Assembly (NCBI GenBank): GCA_039028895.1
Contig: JBCCHF010000076.1
Coordinates: 1-15,057 of the forward strand
Direction of reading: 5' to 3'
DNA length: 15,057 nt
From: JAHDCJ01 sp039028895
GTDB taxonomy: Bacteria > Bacteroidota > Bacteroidia > Chitinophagales > Saprospiraceae
The translations under genes and the position numbers were made by a program. This document shows positions 1 through 7,837 of the stretch, in pieces. Each line of letters opens with the position of its first letter. Within the stretch, counting starts at the first letter, position 1. The notes under the pieces were generated by a model. That model saw only the letters and a program-made list of their open reading frames with translations. It ran no database searches and was not told where the DNA came from.

Positions 1-142
1 CGGAATTGTACATCTCCATGGCATCGCGCGTGACCGAGAAGTCGACCAAAGCCTGAGCGGCCTCAAGATTGTCCGTTCCCGCCACAATAGCTGTTGCTTC
101 CATGTCCCAGCCGACGCCTTCGGATGGCACGTAAATGTGACA
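1..142 (-). pseudogene. Fragment of an ABC-transporter substrate-binding protein (extracellular solute-binding family 1)
   Basis: On the minus strand an open frame runs from the window edge to about position 139. It reads HIYVPSEGVGWDMEATA followed by IVAGTDNLEAAQALVDFSV and TRDAMEMYNS. The pattern P-x-EG-x-GW-x-[ML]-EA-x-AI-x-x-GT-x-N-x-EAA is typical of family 1 periplasmic binding proteins of the ferric-iron / 2-aminoethylphosphonate type, in the C-terminal lobe. The N-terminal side is missing: just upstream in the same frame is a stop (143-145) and AT-rich DNA unrelated to the family. The other end is cut by the window edge. The piece is clearly GC-richer than the next 160 bases, and its wording is proteobacterial rather than Bacteroidota-like. 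It is either a chimeric assembly join or a small transferred remnant. The family call is fairly sure; substrate and origin are not. Confidence 0.6.
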
Positions 143-302
143 TCAAATTTTTTGAAAACATGCAAATACCATGGAAGAAAATTGATCAAAATTTTTTCAG
201 TAATCGGCAAAAATGTGTCAAAAATCCAATTTAATCGAGTTCCCTTATATTTTGGCTTGATTTTGGAAATAGCATGCAATAAAATCAGCTTATAAAATCG
301 TC

Positions 303-1241
303 ATGAAACCCTTATCATTTCTCATTTTTATGATTTTTATGACAACTTCTGCCTTGTCGCAGAATGGCACTAAAACATTAAGACTTCAATTAGAAACCGG
401 TCAGAGCTCATTCTCTCCATCCACATTGATGGATTATATGGAATCCATTGAATTGCGGCTCCATTATTTTGGTTTTGAGCCGATACAGGTAAAGGTTTAT
501 GATAGGAAGAATAAGATTTTTGTGGAAGTCAACGAAGTTGAGGATCCGGTCATGACGACAGACTTGATTGCTGGTACTGGAGACTTCAAAGTACTCCCTG
601 TTTACAAAATAGATGATGGTGGTAAAATGGATCAGCTCTTTAGCACACTTCAGCGTCTTACCCAATCTCAAAACGGTGAAGGCATCCTGTCTATGAATAC
701 CACTACACTCCCTGGTTATTCTTTCAGGCGGTATCCCCCTGCTGTTATCGGGATGGCAAAGGGCACAGATATTGCTAAAGTAAACCAGGTACTGGTAAAA
801 TCTGAGATCAGGCAACTATTACCGCCAAATGCAAAATTTATTTGGGCACAAAAAGCCAGCACATTGCATGAAGGCCAATACGACCTGTACCTGGCCAATA
901 TGACACCAGGGCAAGGCCTTGAGGGCGATCACGTAGCTAAGACCAATGTGTACCAGGAAGAAAACAGGTTTAGCAGGGTTCGCGATATCATCGATATCTG
1001 GTTTGACGAAGCAGGAACGGTCGAACTTGACAAAATATCAAAAGCTAACGTCAAACGCGAATTGATCATCGTCCTTAATAACGCCGTAATCTCCGCCCCA
1101 ATAGTCGAAGGACCAATAGAAACAGGAAACATTCAGATAGAAGGACCATTTGAGGGATTGGAGACCACCGCATTAAGTCGCATTCTAAGAATGAAATCGC
1201 TACCTGGCCCACCTAAGGTTGTGAATACTGTGGTTGAGTAG
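303..1241 (+). CDS. Exported SecD P1-domain-like protein (orphan SecDF head homologue)
   Basis: 312 residues with an N-terminal signal peptide (about 1-19, cleavage near ALSQ) and no other membrane segment. The rest resembles only the large periplasmic P1 domain of the SecD/SecDF translocation motor. Residues about 40-100 match the P1 base (an IELRLHYFGFEPIQVKVY stretch, then a strand ending IFVEVNEVEDP, like the SecD V-x-RI-x-x-fG-x-x-E element). Residues about 225-303 match the P1 head: IDIWFDEAGTVELDKI, LIIVLNNAVISAPIV, then an I-x-x-GNIQIEGPFEGLE stretch and a final LPGPP, the SecD signature. Full SecD carries six transmembrane helices, all absent here, so this cannot drive translocation itself. 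It may be a stand-alone periplasmic protein of the SecDF_P1_head family; its role is unknown. The ATG at 303 is chosen because it directly starts the signal peptide; no clear Shine-Dalgarno is seen. It converges on the deacetylase gene. Confidence 0.75.
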   Translation: MKPLSFLIFMIFMTTSALSQNGTKTLRLQLETGQSSFSPSTLMDYMESIELRLHYFGFEPIQVKVYDRKNKIFVEVNEVEDPVMTTDLIAGTGDFKVLPVYKIDDGGKMDQLFSTLQRLTQSQNGEGILSMNTTTLPGYSFRRYPPAVIGMAKGTDIAKVNQVLVKSEIRQLLPPNAKFIWAQKASTLHEGQYDLYLANMTPGQGLEGDHVAKTNVYQEENRFSRVRDIIDIWFDEAGTVELDKISKANVKRELIIVLNNAVISAPIVEGPIETGNIQIEGPFEGLETTALSRILRMKSLPGPPKVVNTVVE

Positions 1242-1332
1242 GCAATCGGAATTTAAGCAAATCGATATTTTGAATACTTCAAGATATTACACCTAAAATC
1301 TTTTCACTAACTGTGAGATGGCCAATTATAAT

Positions 1333-2235
1333 CTAAAAATACAGATTCTGGGCGGTGCGGTAGGTATTGGCGTGGGCGTCTACGATATCTGCGATCTTTT
1401 CTGAATAGCCACCTCCCATACTTACTGCAACTGGAATCTTATTCTTCTTGCAAATCTCGAAAACGAATTGGTCTCGTTGCTTGCATCCTTCCTGGCTAAC
1501 AGAAAGTCGTCCCAGTTTATCAGATTCGACAATATCAACTCCGGAGAGGTAGAATATAAAATCAGGTTCCACCTCATCGATGAGACTGGGTAGGGTGTTT
1601 TTTAATATTGATAAATAAGGTTGGTCTGTCATTCCATCTGGTAGTCCAATATCCAGGTCAGAGGTTTCTTTTCTCAGGGGATAATTATTCTCGCCGTGCA
1701 TGCTGAACGTGAATACCCTACTTTCATCTTCAAATATCTTGGCAGTTCCGTTGCCCTGATGCACATCGAGATCGACAACCAATATCTTTTCAGCCAATTG
1801 TTGATCCAGCAGATAATTGGAAGCAATAGCGATATCATTCAATACACAAAAGCCCTCGCCTCTTTCTGCGAAAGCATGGTGCGTTCCTCCCGCAATATTC
1901 ATTGAAACTCCATATTCTTTTGCAAACAAGGCACATTGAATCGTTCCGTTTGCGATGACTTTACCCCTGTCAATCAATGCTTTAGACATTGGAAATCCAA
2001 TCTTCCGCGCTTCTTTTGGAGTAATCGTAAGCATTCTGAGTTTATCCCAATACCCTTGGTCATGAGTTCTCAAGATAACATTCTCTTTCAAGGGCTCAGG
2101 CTCAAAAAAGTTGTCTTCCCTGATTGTGCCTTCGTAAACCAGTTGCTCCGGCAATAACTCATATTTGATCATCGGAAAGCGATGGCCCGGAGGCAGCGTG
2201 TATTTGTAAATGGAAGAAAAGGCGATTTTCAGCAT
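1333..2235 (-). CDS. Histone deacetylase family protein (class IV/HDAC11-like amidohydrolase)
   Basis: 300 residues, a complete arginase/deacetylase fold of the usual length for bacterial members. It should be a cytoplasmic zinc hydrolase removing acetyl or longer acyl groups from lysine or small amines; the true substrate cannot be read. Visible motifs in order: an N-terminal LPPGHRFPMIKYELL (class IV-like opening), the active-site histidine pair in GGTHHAF (H119, H120), GFCVLNDIA (129-137), VDLDVHQGNGT with zinc ligands D157 and H159, SGVDIVESDKLGRL with the third zinc ligand D234, and MGGGY with the catalytic tyrosine Y277. All catalytic positions are intact. The start codon gives a natural first beta-strand (MLKIAFS). 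It lies upstream of no obvious partner: the next minus-strand gene, the caspase, is transcribed toward it and separated by 83 bases containing a hairpin, so it probably has its own promoter. Family assignment is very secure. Confidence 0.93.
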   Translation of the reverse strand: MLKIAFSSIYKYTLPPGHRFPMIKYELLPEQLVYEGTIREDNFFEPEPLKENVILRTHDQGYWDKLRMLTITPKEARKIGFPMSKALIDRGKVIANGTIQCALFAKEYGVSMNIAGGTHHAFAERGEGFCVLNDIAIASNYLLDQQLAEKILVVDLDVHQGNGTAKIFEDESRVFTFSMHGENNYPLRKETSDLDIGLPDGMTDQPYLSILKNTLPSLIDEVEPDFIFYLSGVDIVESDKLGRLSVSQEGCKQRDQFVFEICKKNKIPVAVSMGGGYSEKIADIVDAHANTYRTAQNLYF

Positions 2236-2284
2236 TGAGACCCATTGTGTTCTAATTCTCGATGCTAAGTTAACTCGTTATTGG

Positions 2285-2315
2285 GGAATTGGTTCAGTTG
2301 GCAGTTGCCGATTCC
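2285..2315 (-). terminator. Possible hairpin terminator after the caspase gene
   Basis: An inverted repeat with 8-bp arms (2285-2292 and 2308-2315, one G-T pair) lies 4 bases past the stop of the minus-strand caspase gene. Arms in minus-strand reading are GGAATCGG and CCAATTCC around a 15-base loop. No T-run follows, so it is at best a weak or Rho-assisted terminator; it may also simply be an RNA 3' stem. Confidence 0.3.
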
Positions 2316-2318
2316 AGC

Positions 2319-4358
2319 CTACTTCTTAAAATAAAAATCACCTTCAATTGCTGAATTCTCCCATGGGATCTGTTCGCCGAAGGACTTTCTTCTTACGTTG
2401 GTACGAACAAGTTTGAATACGTCTTCCAATTTCAGGCCAGGGGTACGGATGGCTTTTAAGAGTTCTTCGGTATATAGACCATTGGAGCCTGTACCATCAG
2501 AAGCGGTCATGCCTGGTGCAGTTGCATAAGCAATGAAAGTACCGATTGGGGCTGTCGTAATGCCTGCAAGGCCACGGTTTGAGGATCGGTAGTCAGGGGC
2601 ATAAGGATTATCACGACAAGCATCAAGAACAATGATATTCAGGTCGTTTCCGGCAACGGTAATTTCGTCGAGCAGATAACCCAAGTGAACAGATTTGTAT
2701 TTGACATCCTTTTCTTTTTGAATATCTGCACTGATTGGGATCAGGTAATTTTCTCCAGCGACCTGCATGCCATGACCGGCGTAATAGAACAATCCTGCGC
2801 CGCCTTTGCTCTTTACTTTTTTACCAAATTCCTCGATAGCATTTTCCATGGAAGCCTGATCAAGATTGGTGTAATGCATAACTTCAAACCCAATACGGTC
2901 CAGTTCAGCTGCGATAGAGTCGGCATCATTAACGGCATTTTTTAGTGGTAGGTGATCATAATCAGAATTGCCGATGATCAAGGCCGTACGCTTTCCTGAA
3001 CCTCCTGCTATTTCTGTAATTTGATCTGCTCCGAGAGACGACATTTCTTCTGACTCGTAGTACAGGGCGTAATCAATTTTGATATTATTGCCGTTTAGAT
3101 CTTGGGCATCGACCCAGAAATCATTTTTGCCTTCCACCAGGGTTAGCCTGGCACTAAATTCTGTTCGCTTCGCTCCAGGATTCCGCAAATTAGCGATGAA
3201 GCCAGACACTCTGATGCGCTCAATTCCGGTTTGATCAGTGGCATAACCCTTGATGTCGATCACACGCTTTCGGGTAACCGTTGCCATCCCTCTTGAAACA
3301 GCTGGTTCTGTAATTATGATTTCGGGAGGTCTGATATCAATTCTTGGCTTGGTATCCACCGGTCGATGCTCATTAGGCCGGGTTTCCGGCTTGGTATCCA
3401 CAACTACATTCTCTTCAGGAGTGACCTCTGGTTTAACCTGTGTTGGTTGCACAAATCGGTCATTTTTCCAAGTACCAGATCTTGTTCTTCCGTCAGGGAA
3501 AATAAATTTCCCGGACCCTTCTTTTTTATTCGCTACAAAATGACCTTCGAAACGACTGCCATCCTTCCAGGTGTATTTGCCGAAGCCATCCAATAAACCA
3601 TTGGTAAAGCCCCCCTGGTAACGATCGCCATTTTCCCATTTCATGACACCTATCCCGTTTTCACAATTCCCCTCCATACATCCAAACTCTTTTGGCTTTG
3701 GATTTTCGGTGACAACCGGATCAATATTTTTTTCCGTTTCGCCGATGTATTTATCTTTTTCCCAAAGACCTTCTCTCACACGGCCATCGGCATAGCGATA
3801 GGTGCCTACACCGTGTTTCAGATTGTCTTTCCATTCACCTTCATATGAAGCACCGTGGGCCCATTGGTAAGTGCCATAGCCATTGAGTCGTTTCATGCGA
3901 AATTCACCTTCGTAGCGACTTCCATCGCCCCAAACGTAAATACCTTCACCATTGGCACAATCTCCGGTTATACAACCGGTTTTTTTCTTATTATCTTCTT
4001 TTAGATTAGACTCAGCACCTGAAGCAAGTGGTTGAGGAGCGTTTTCTCCTGCATATTGCCCGTTGGCCCAATAGCCTTTCGTTACCTGACCATTTGCAAA
4101 AAAGTGGGTGCCTTTTCCATGGCGTTTATTGAACATCCATCCGCCAACATATTTTGATCCATCTGCCCAATAATAGGTACCCTGACCATGCATTTTGCCA
4201 TTCTGAAACTCTCCGACATATTTCTCATTGGTAGAGGACCAGATATATGACCCAAATCCATTATAACAATCTCCTGAGACACAAGACTCCTGGGCACTGG
4301 CAGCAGAAGCGACTAGCAAGCAAACGACAATTGAAAATAGGCGCACAAAAGTTATCAT
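2319..4358 (-). CDS. Secreted MORN-repeat protein with C-terminal caspase-like (peptidase C14) domain
   Basis: 679 residues. A signal peptide (1-22, ending ASAASAQ) precedes three modules of about 75-80 residues (starting near 26, 129 and 227). Each opens with a Cys pair of form C-x-x-G-[DN]-C followed by NG-x-G and then three to four MORN motifs such as YVGEFQNGKMHGQG, YEGEWKDNLKHGVG and YQGGFTNGLLDGFG. A Pro/Thr-rich linker (about 301-345) and a beta-rich Ig-like stretch (about 345-435) lead to a caspase p20-type domain from KRTALIIGNSDY (456) to the end. The catalytic dyad is visible: H529 in YYAGHG and C581 in LDACRDNP, with the family's ALIIGN strand and NDA element (476-478). It should be a cysteine protease of the metacaspase/paracaspase-like bacterial group, acting in the periplasm or outside the cell because of the signal peptide. 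It lies 46 bases downstream of the M43 protease gene and is probably in one transcript with it. Substrate unknown. Confidence 0.9.
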   Translation of the reverse strand: MITFVRLFSIVVCLLVASAASAQESCVSGDCYNGFGSYIWSSTNEKYVGEFQNGKMHGQGTYYWADGSKYVGGWMFNKRHGKGTHFFANGQVTKGYWANGQYAGENAPQPLASGAESNLKEDNKKKTGCITGDCANGEGIYVWGDGSRYEGEFRMKRLNGYGTYQWAHGASYEGEWKDNLKHGVGTYRYADGRVREGLWEKDKYIGETEKNIDPVVTENPKPKEFGCMEGNCENGIGVMKWENGDRYQGGFTNGLLDGFGKYTWKDGSRFEGHFVANKKEGSGKFIFPDGRTRSGTWKNDRFVQPTQVKPEVTPEENVVVDTKPETRPNEHRPVDTKPRIDIRPPEIIITEPAVSRGMATVTRKRVIDIKGYATDQTGIERIRVSGFIANLRNPGAKRTEFSARLTLVEGKNDFWVDAQDLNGNNIKIDYALYYESEEMSSLGADQITEIAGGSGKRTALIIGNSDYDHLPLKNAVNDADSIAAELDRIGFEVMHYTNLDQASMENAIEEFGKKVKSKGGAGLFYYAGHGMQVAGENYLIPISADIQKEKDVKYKSVHLGYLLDEITVAGNDLNIIVLDACRDNPYAPDYRSSNRGLAGITTAPIGTFIAYATAPGMTASDGTGSNGLYTEELLKAIRTPGLKLEDVFKLVRTNVRRKSFGEQIPWENSAIEGDFYFKK

Positions 4359-4404
4359 GATACAAATAGTTGAGTTAAAGCGGGCTGATTCATACAGCCA
4401 AATA

Positions 4405-5901
4405 TTATTGATGGTTGAGTTCTAAAATTATAGGTACAACATCTCTTTCTGTGGTATTGGCATAAAACTGGATTCGGCCACTGCGGCTGTACCTCACTTT
4501 ATTGGTTGTTACCAATTCTGTTCCCAGAGTCTTATATAACCTTTGCACAAAATTGCCGTTCTCGTATTGCATACGCCTTGTAACATAGCCTATGTCAAGC
4601 GGTTTTTGAGAATACAGGATACAAAGATAATCTTTACCTACGGTTTCATCCATTGCAAAAACCTGCCCATTTCCTGGTAAAAGTACTTTTTTGTCTTTTG
4701 CCGCCACGAATGCAGTGTTACCTGTTTGCGGATAAAGCTGATAACTCTGCTTTGTGAGATCGGAGGCGAAGGCATAAACATAAACCTGGTCATCGTTGGT
4801 AATTGCCACTTCATACGTAGTTCCCGAATAATAGGTTTCGGTGCCTTTAAACATATTCCCCTCCAGTTTGACCGGTAGTCGTTGTCCGTTAATCTCTAAT
4901 GCCAGTTCGCCTGAAATCTTGGCATACTTTGGCTTTGGTTTTGGTGCTTCCGGCTTTGTCGTAGGCACTGGCGGGCTTACAGGCTTTTCATCATTTGAAG
5001 CCACCTGCGTATCAAAATCTTCCGGGAACCGAAGGTAACTCCTCCAGTGATGGGCCATGTAATTAATGCGATTGTATTGTTCCTGTGTCAGATCATCGCG
5101 GCATTGTGTCGGGGAATAGGCCATGATATTAGTTGGATCAGGGCGATACCTAAATCCCATCGCGTCACGCTCACTGCCAATATATTTACAACTGCGGTCT
5201 ACCTTATTGATAAGTCCCGGATCTGCGGGTGTATCACAAAGGCCATCTCCTGCAGTTTCACAATTTCGGAGGTCTTCGTGCCTGGTCACCAATTCCTTCG
5301 CCGTTCTCATCTGCCGATTGCCATGGGTATGGTACAATGAAAAGAAATGGCCAAATTCGTGCACCAAGGTGCTACCATTAATGGCGCAGGAATTTCTCAT
5401 CAGGATCCGGTCGTTATTGCGCTTGTAGGAAAGTTGGTTGGGATAATGGGCATACCCGCACAGTTGCATCCCGGCATCTACGATAGAGTTAAACAAGTAA
5501 AGATTGATCACCTGTGGCTCATCATGCAGAATGGCCAGACTCTTTTCGTTACTGGTATTGAAATTATAATGTTTGTTGTTATCGAGGAAATGGATTTTGT
5601 CAAGAATGACAAATCGGACATTGGCATTAATGAAATAACTATTCACCCCTCTGATGGCATCTTCCACCTCTGTAATGGATATGCCGCCAGTGCCATCACT
5701 TCTACGCGCAATATGCACTTGGATGGGGAAATCGCGTATCCCTCTCGTTGATCTGGCGTTAAAGTGTCTCATCACCTCGTTGCGTTCATCGATCTGGGCT
5801 GCATCCTCTGGTGAAATAACAGTGCCACAAACCTGGCTGGTAGCGGTGGTAACTGAAATTATCAATAGTAGGCAAATGATATGCAAGGCGTATCTTGTCA
5901 T
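4405..5901 (-). CDS. Secreted M43-like zinc metalloprotease with C-terminal DUF4384-like domain
   Basis: 498 residues with a signal peptide (about 1-22, ATSQVC at the cleavage region). The peptidase domain spans about 40-295. Its zinc site is HEFGHFFSLYH: H181, catalytic E182, H185 and H191, followed by T192-H193. A Met-turn appears as NIMAYS (M260), and paired cysteines (C214, C222, C238, C267) suit an exported enzyme; this is the layout of pappalysin-type M43 proteases. The usual glycine in HExxHxxGxxH is replaced by serine (S188). A Pro/Lys-rich linker (about 305-325) leads to a C-terminal beta domain (about 330-440) with QVYVYAFASD, YQLYPQTGNTAF, and LPGNGQVFAMDETVGKDYL. That pattern resembles DUF4384, a domain often found with caspase-like proteins, as here with the next gene. 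It is probably the first gene of a two-gene transcript. An alternative reading is a non-M43 gluzincin or metzincin relative, but the HExxH enzyme call is firm. Confidence 0.88.
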   Translation of the reverse strand: MTRYALHIICLLLIISVTTATSQVCGTVISPEDAAQIDERNEVMRHFNARSTRGIRDFPIQVHIARRSDGTGGISITEVEDAIRGVNSYFINANVRFVILDKIHFLDNNKHYNFNTSNEKSLAILHDEPQVINLYLFNSIVDAGMQLCGYAHYPNQLSYKRNNDRILMRNSCAINGSTLVHEFGHFFSLYHTHGNRQMRTAKELVTRHEDLRNCETAGDGLCDTPADPGLINKVDRSCKYIGSERDAMGFRYRPDPTNIMAYSPTQCRDDLTQEQYNRINYMAHHWRSYLRFPEDFDTQVASNDEKPVSPPVPTTKPEAPKPKPKYAKISGELALEINGQRLPVKLEGNMFKGTETYYSGTTYEVAITNDDQVYVYAFASDLTKQSYQLYPQTGNTAFVAAKDKKVLLPGNGQVFAMDETVGKDYLCILYSQKPLDIGYVTRRMQYENGNFVQRLYKTLGTELVTTNKVRYSRSGRIQFYANTTERDVVPIILELNHQ

Positions 5902-5918
5902 TAGTCCGAATCATTTAA

Positions 5919-5933
5919 GGCAATAATATTGCC
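5919..5933. promoter_or_regulatory. Inverted repeat upstream of the M43 gene (possible operator or leader hairpin)
   Basis: GGCAATA and TATTGCC form a perfect 7-bp inverted repeat around one central base, 17 bases before the ATG of the minus-strand metalloprotease gene. The position suits an operator or a small leader hairpin for the protease/caspase transcript. No binding protein can be named. Confidence 0.3.
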
Positions 5934-6152
5934 CGGGTATAAAATGCTGTGTTAGCTAAAAAGGTAGGTAGAACTGTTTGTGTCTATATCAATTAAAAGT
6001 TTTGGCGTTTGGTGTTCAATTTGCGAATACTGTGCCACAATCTTTATGTGTTCTCAAGATCATTAACGGCAGAACCTTGAATTGCATTGTGGTAGCATCG
6101 GAACTTTTTTCAGGCGAAAGGTATTAGACTTTAGGAAAACAATGAGATTCAT

Positions 6153-6184
6153 TTTGGTAAAAATAGAGTCAATTTGTATTTTTG
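6153..6184 (+). promoter_or_regulatory. Bacteroidota-type sigma-A promoter of the tRNA gene
   Basis: TTTG (6153-6156, -33 element) and TATTTTTG (6177-6184, a full match to TAnnTTTG, -7 element) are separated by 20 bases, the normal spacing for the Bacteroidota housekeeping sigma factor. Transcription would begin only a few bases before the tRNA at 6193. This is the clearest taxonomic promoter signal in the window. Confidence 0.7.
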
Positions 6185-6192
6185 CGAGCGAT

Positions 6193-6266
6193 GGGGCATT
6201 AGCTCAGCTGGCTAGAGTGCTTGACTGGCAGTCAAGAGGTCACCGGTTCGACTCCGGTATGCTCCA
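6193..6266 (+). tRNA. tRNA-Ala (anticodon GGC)
   Basis: A complete 74-base cloverleaf. The acceptor stem is GGGGCAT with ATGCTCC and discriminator A6266. The D stem is GCTC/GAGT, the anticodon stem CTTGA/TCAAG with loop CTGGCAG, giving anticodon GGC at 6227-6229. The T arm is ACCGG/CCGGT with loop TTCGACT. The third acceptor pair is G-U, the classic alanine identity element. CCA is not encoded (CTA follows), normal for this phylum. It decodes GCC/GCT alanine codons. The base composition drops just after it, so its 3' half is a candidate integration site for the downstream island. Confidence 0.97.
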
Positions 6267-6300
6267 CTAAGTTTCTGGCTACTAGGTCAGTAAATATAAT

Positions 6301-6337
6301 AAAAAGTGACAAAAGAAAATGGCAAAAAGTGACAAAA
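6301..6337. repeat. Two 14-bp direct repeats downstream of tRNA-Ala
   Basis: AAAAAGTGACAAAA occurs at 6301-6314 and again at 6324-6337, 23 bases apart (about two helical turns). The second copy lies mostly inside the loop of the adjacent terminator-like hairpin. Repeats with helical spacing beside a tRNA could be recombinase arm sites or replication-iteron-like protein sites, but two A-rich copies are little evidence. Confidence 0.35.
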
Positions 6338-6360
6338 AAGTCTCGATTTGCCATTTTTTT
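6316..6360. terminator. Bidirectional hairpin/T-run terminator between tRNA-Ala and the coiled-coil gene
   Basis: AAAATGGCAAA (6316-6326) and TTTGCCATTTT (6347-6357) are perfect 11-bp inverted arms around a 20-base loop, with T's running to 6360. On the plus strand this can end the tRNA transcript. On the minus strand it lies directly after the TAA of the coiled-coil gene (the T-run overlaps the stop codon) and is followed by a T-rich stretch. The two converging units share it. Confidence 0.6.
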
Positions 6361-7837
6361 ATGCTACCCTATTTCTTAATCCTTTCACTACATTCAACTC
6401 TTGTGAAAGAAGATCGTTTCTCTGTTTTTGGTGATCGAAGGAATTCTTTAAGGAGGTATAGCTAGTATAGAGTTTGTGATCTCTTTCGTCATTCCTCCGT
6501 TTTTCCCTCAGAAGTTGCTCCATTGATTTAAGCTCTCTTGACTTCATTTCTAACTCTAGGTTCGACTGTTTTACCCTGCTTTCGAAGTCTTTTCTTAGTG
6601 CCTCAATGCCCAATTCCTTATACCCAACATCCTTAGCTAAGTATTCAATCTCTTTTTTCTTAGCTGTAATTTCCATTGATGCCTCCTGTGCCTGAACCGC
6701 AAATGATTTATTGTGAAGTGCTATTTCTCCTAAATAGTTATTCATTGAATCTTTCAGAATCTTCTCTCTCATAGCTGTCTTTTCCAATAGCGTATCCATA
6801 TGCCTAAGCCTTAAATGGTTTTCCGCAGCACTCATTTTTGAACGAAAGTCAACTTCCTTTACCTTGTGACGAACCTCATCTATTAGACTCTTTTGGGTAA
6901 GAAGCATCTCTTTTACTTTAGTCTGTGCTTTTTCAAGACTCACACTTAAATTCCCAATTTTAACATGAACATCTGAGAATCTAGACTGGACAGAGGTTTC
7001 AAGGCTATTGATCTTATGATCCAGTTCAAAGAATGATCTTTCCATTAGCGATTTTAGAGTATTAGTTTTTTCTTCAAAATAAGTGTGGACAGAATCAATC
7101 TTCTTATCTAGATAGACAAATGCATCTTTGAACTCATACCTCATTTTATCTCTCTCTTCCCTAGCTTTCAATAGTTCTAGACTGGTTTCATATTTATGCC
7201 CCCTTACATCTTCTTTAACTTCCCGTACCCTATCACTAATCTCAATGGTTTTCTCTTTAATCTCTTGTTGGAATATTCTGTTGTTCAGGTCTTTTTCTTT
7301 TTCCTTCATTTCTTCTCGTTTCCTTCTCTTCTCAATTTCTTTTGAATAGGAATAGTCGCCCTGACTATCTCCAACAATATAATCCAACACTCCTTTGGCT
7401 GTACTTTTCTTTGCATCCTCTACCTCTAATTTTAGTCTCTCGTTTTGTTCTTCCAATGACTGATATTGTTCCGTTAAGAGTAAGTATTTATCTGACAACT
7501 CTTCTAACCTATCCTTGAATTCTAATACCGAATCATCATTTAAGCCAGAATTTAATAATTTAACCTCTGAATCATTAAGAAGATAGACGTTCTCCCCATC
7601 TATGAATTCATGGCGATCTTTAGTAGATCGAAATACATCTGAAAACCATTTAGAAATAGCCCCCGTTTCTCTTTCGTTTTTCAAAATTAACCATCCAATG
7701 AAACCCACAGTACCACCAATTACCACTAAGTACAATAATTGGGCTATAAAAGTTATAATTGCATTACCGAATATTACTATCAGGATAATACCTACAATTA
7801 TCACCTCATTCTTCTCAGATATGCTCTCATTTTTCAT
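6359..7837 (-). CDS. Membrane-anchored long coiled-coil protein
   Basis: 492 residues. A strongly hydrophobic N-terminal region (about 11-52) should form two closely spaced membrane helices, leaving the rest in the cytoplasm. Residues about 100-475 are almost continuous heptad-type coiled coil, rich in Glu/Lys/Arg and almost without proline, with runs such as KDRLEELSDKYLLL and EKEKDLNNRIF. No catalytic motif is seen. The start is chosen because the first hydrophobic helix follows within ten residues. It is divergent from the HerA/TraG-type ATPase with only 19 bases between the two ATGs, so each promoter must lie inside the other's coding region, which suggests co-inheritance and possibly a joint function. 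It could be a scaffold anchoring the pump at the membrane, by analogy with membrane partners of coupling proteins, but coiled-coil similarity alone proves nothing. The specific family is not recognised. Confidence 0.75.
   Translation of the reverse strand: MKNESISEKNEVIIVGIILIVIFGNAIITFIAQLLYLVVIGGTVGFIGWLILKNERETGAISKWFSDVFRSTKDRHEFIDGENVYLLNDSEVKLLNSGLNDDSVLEFKDRLEELSDKYLLLTEQYQSLEEQNERLKLEVEDAKKSTAKGVLDYIVGDSQGDYSYSKEIEKRRKREEMKEKEKDLNNRIFQQEIKEKTIEISDRVREVKEDVRGHKYETSLELLKAREERDKMRYEFKDAFVYLDKKIDSVHTYFEEKTNTLKSLMERSFFELDHKINSLETSVQSRFSDVHVKIGNLSVSLEKAQTKVKEMLLTQKSLIDEVRHKVKEVDFRSKMSAAENHLRLRHMDTLLEKTAMREKILKDSMNNYLGEIALHNKSFAVQAQEASMEITAKKKEIEYLAKDVGYKELGIEALRKDFESRVKQSNLELEMKSRELKSMEQLLREKRRNDERDHKLYTSYTSLKNSFDHQKQRNDLLSQELNVVKGLRNRVA

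Noticed and set aside
3250..5926. Long open frames opposite the MORN-caspase and M43 genes
   Set aside because: They are antisense to strongly supported protease genes and show no domain or signal; they follow from the codon composition of the real genes.
6082..6270. Open frame of 62 codons running through the tRNA gene
   Set aside because: It overlaps the whole tRNA-Ala in the same direction and has no protein character; the tRNA explains the sequence.
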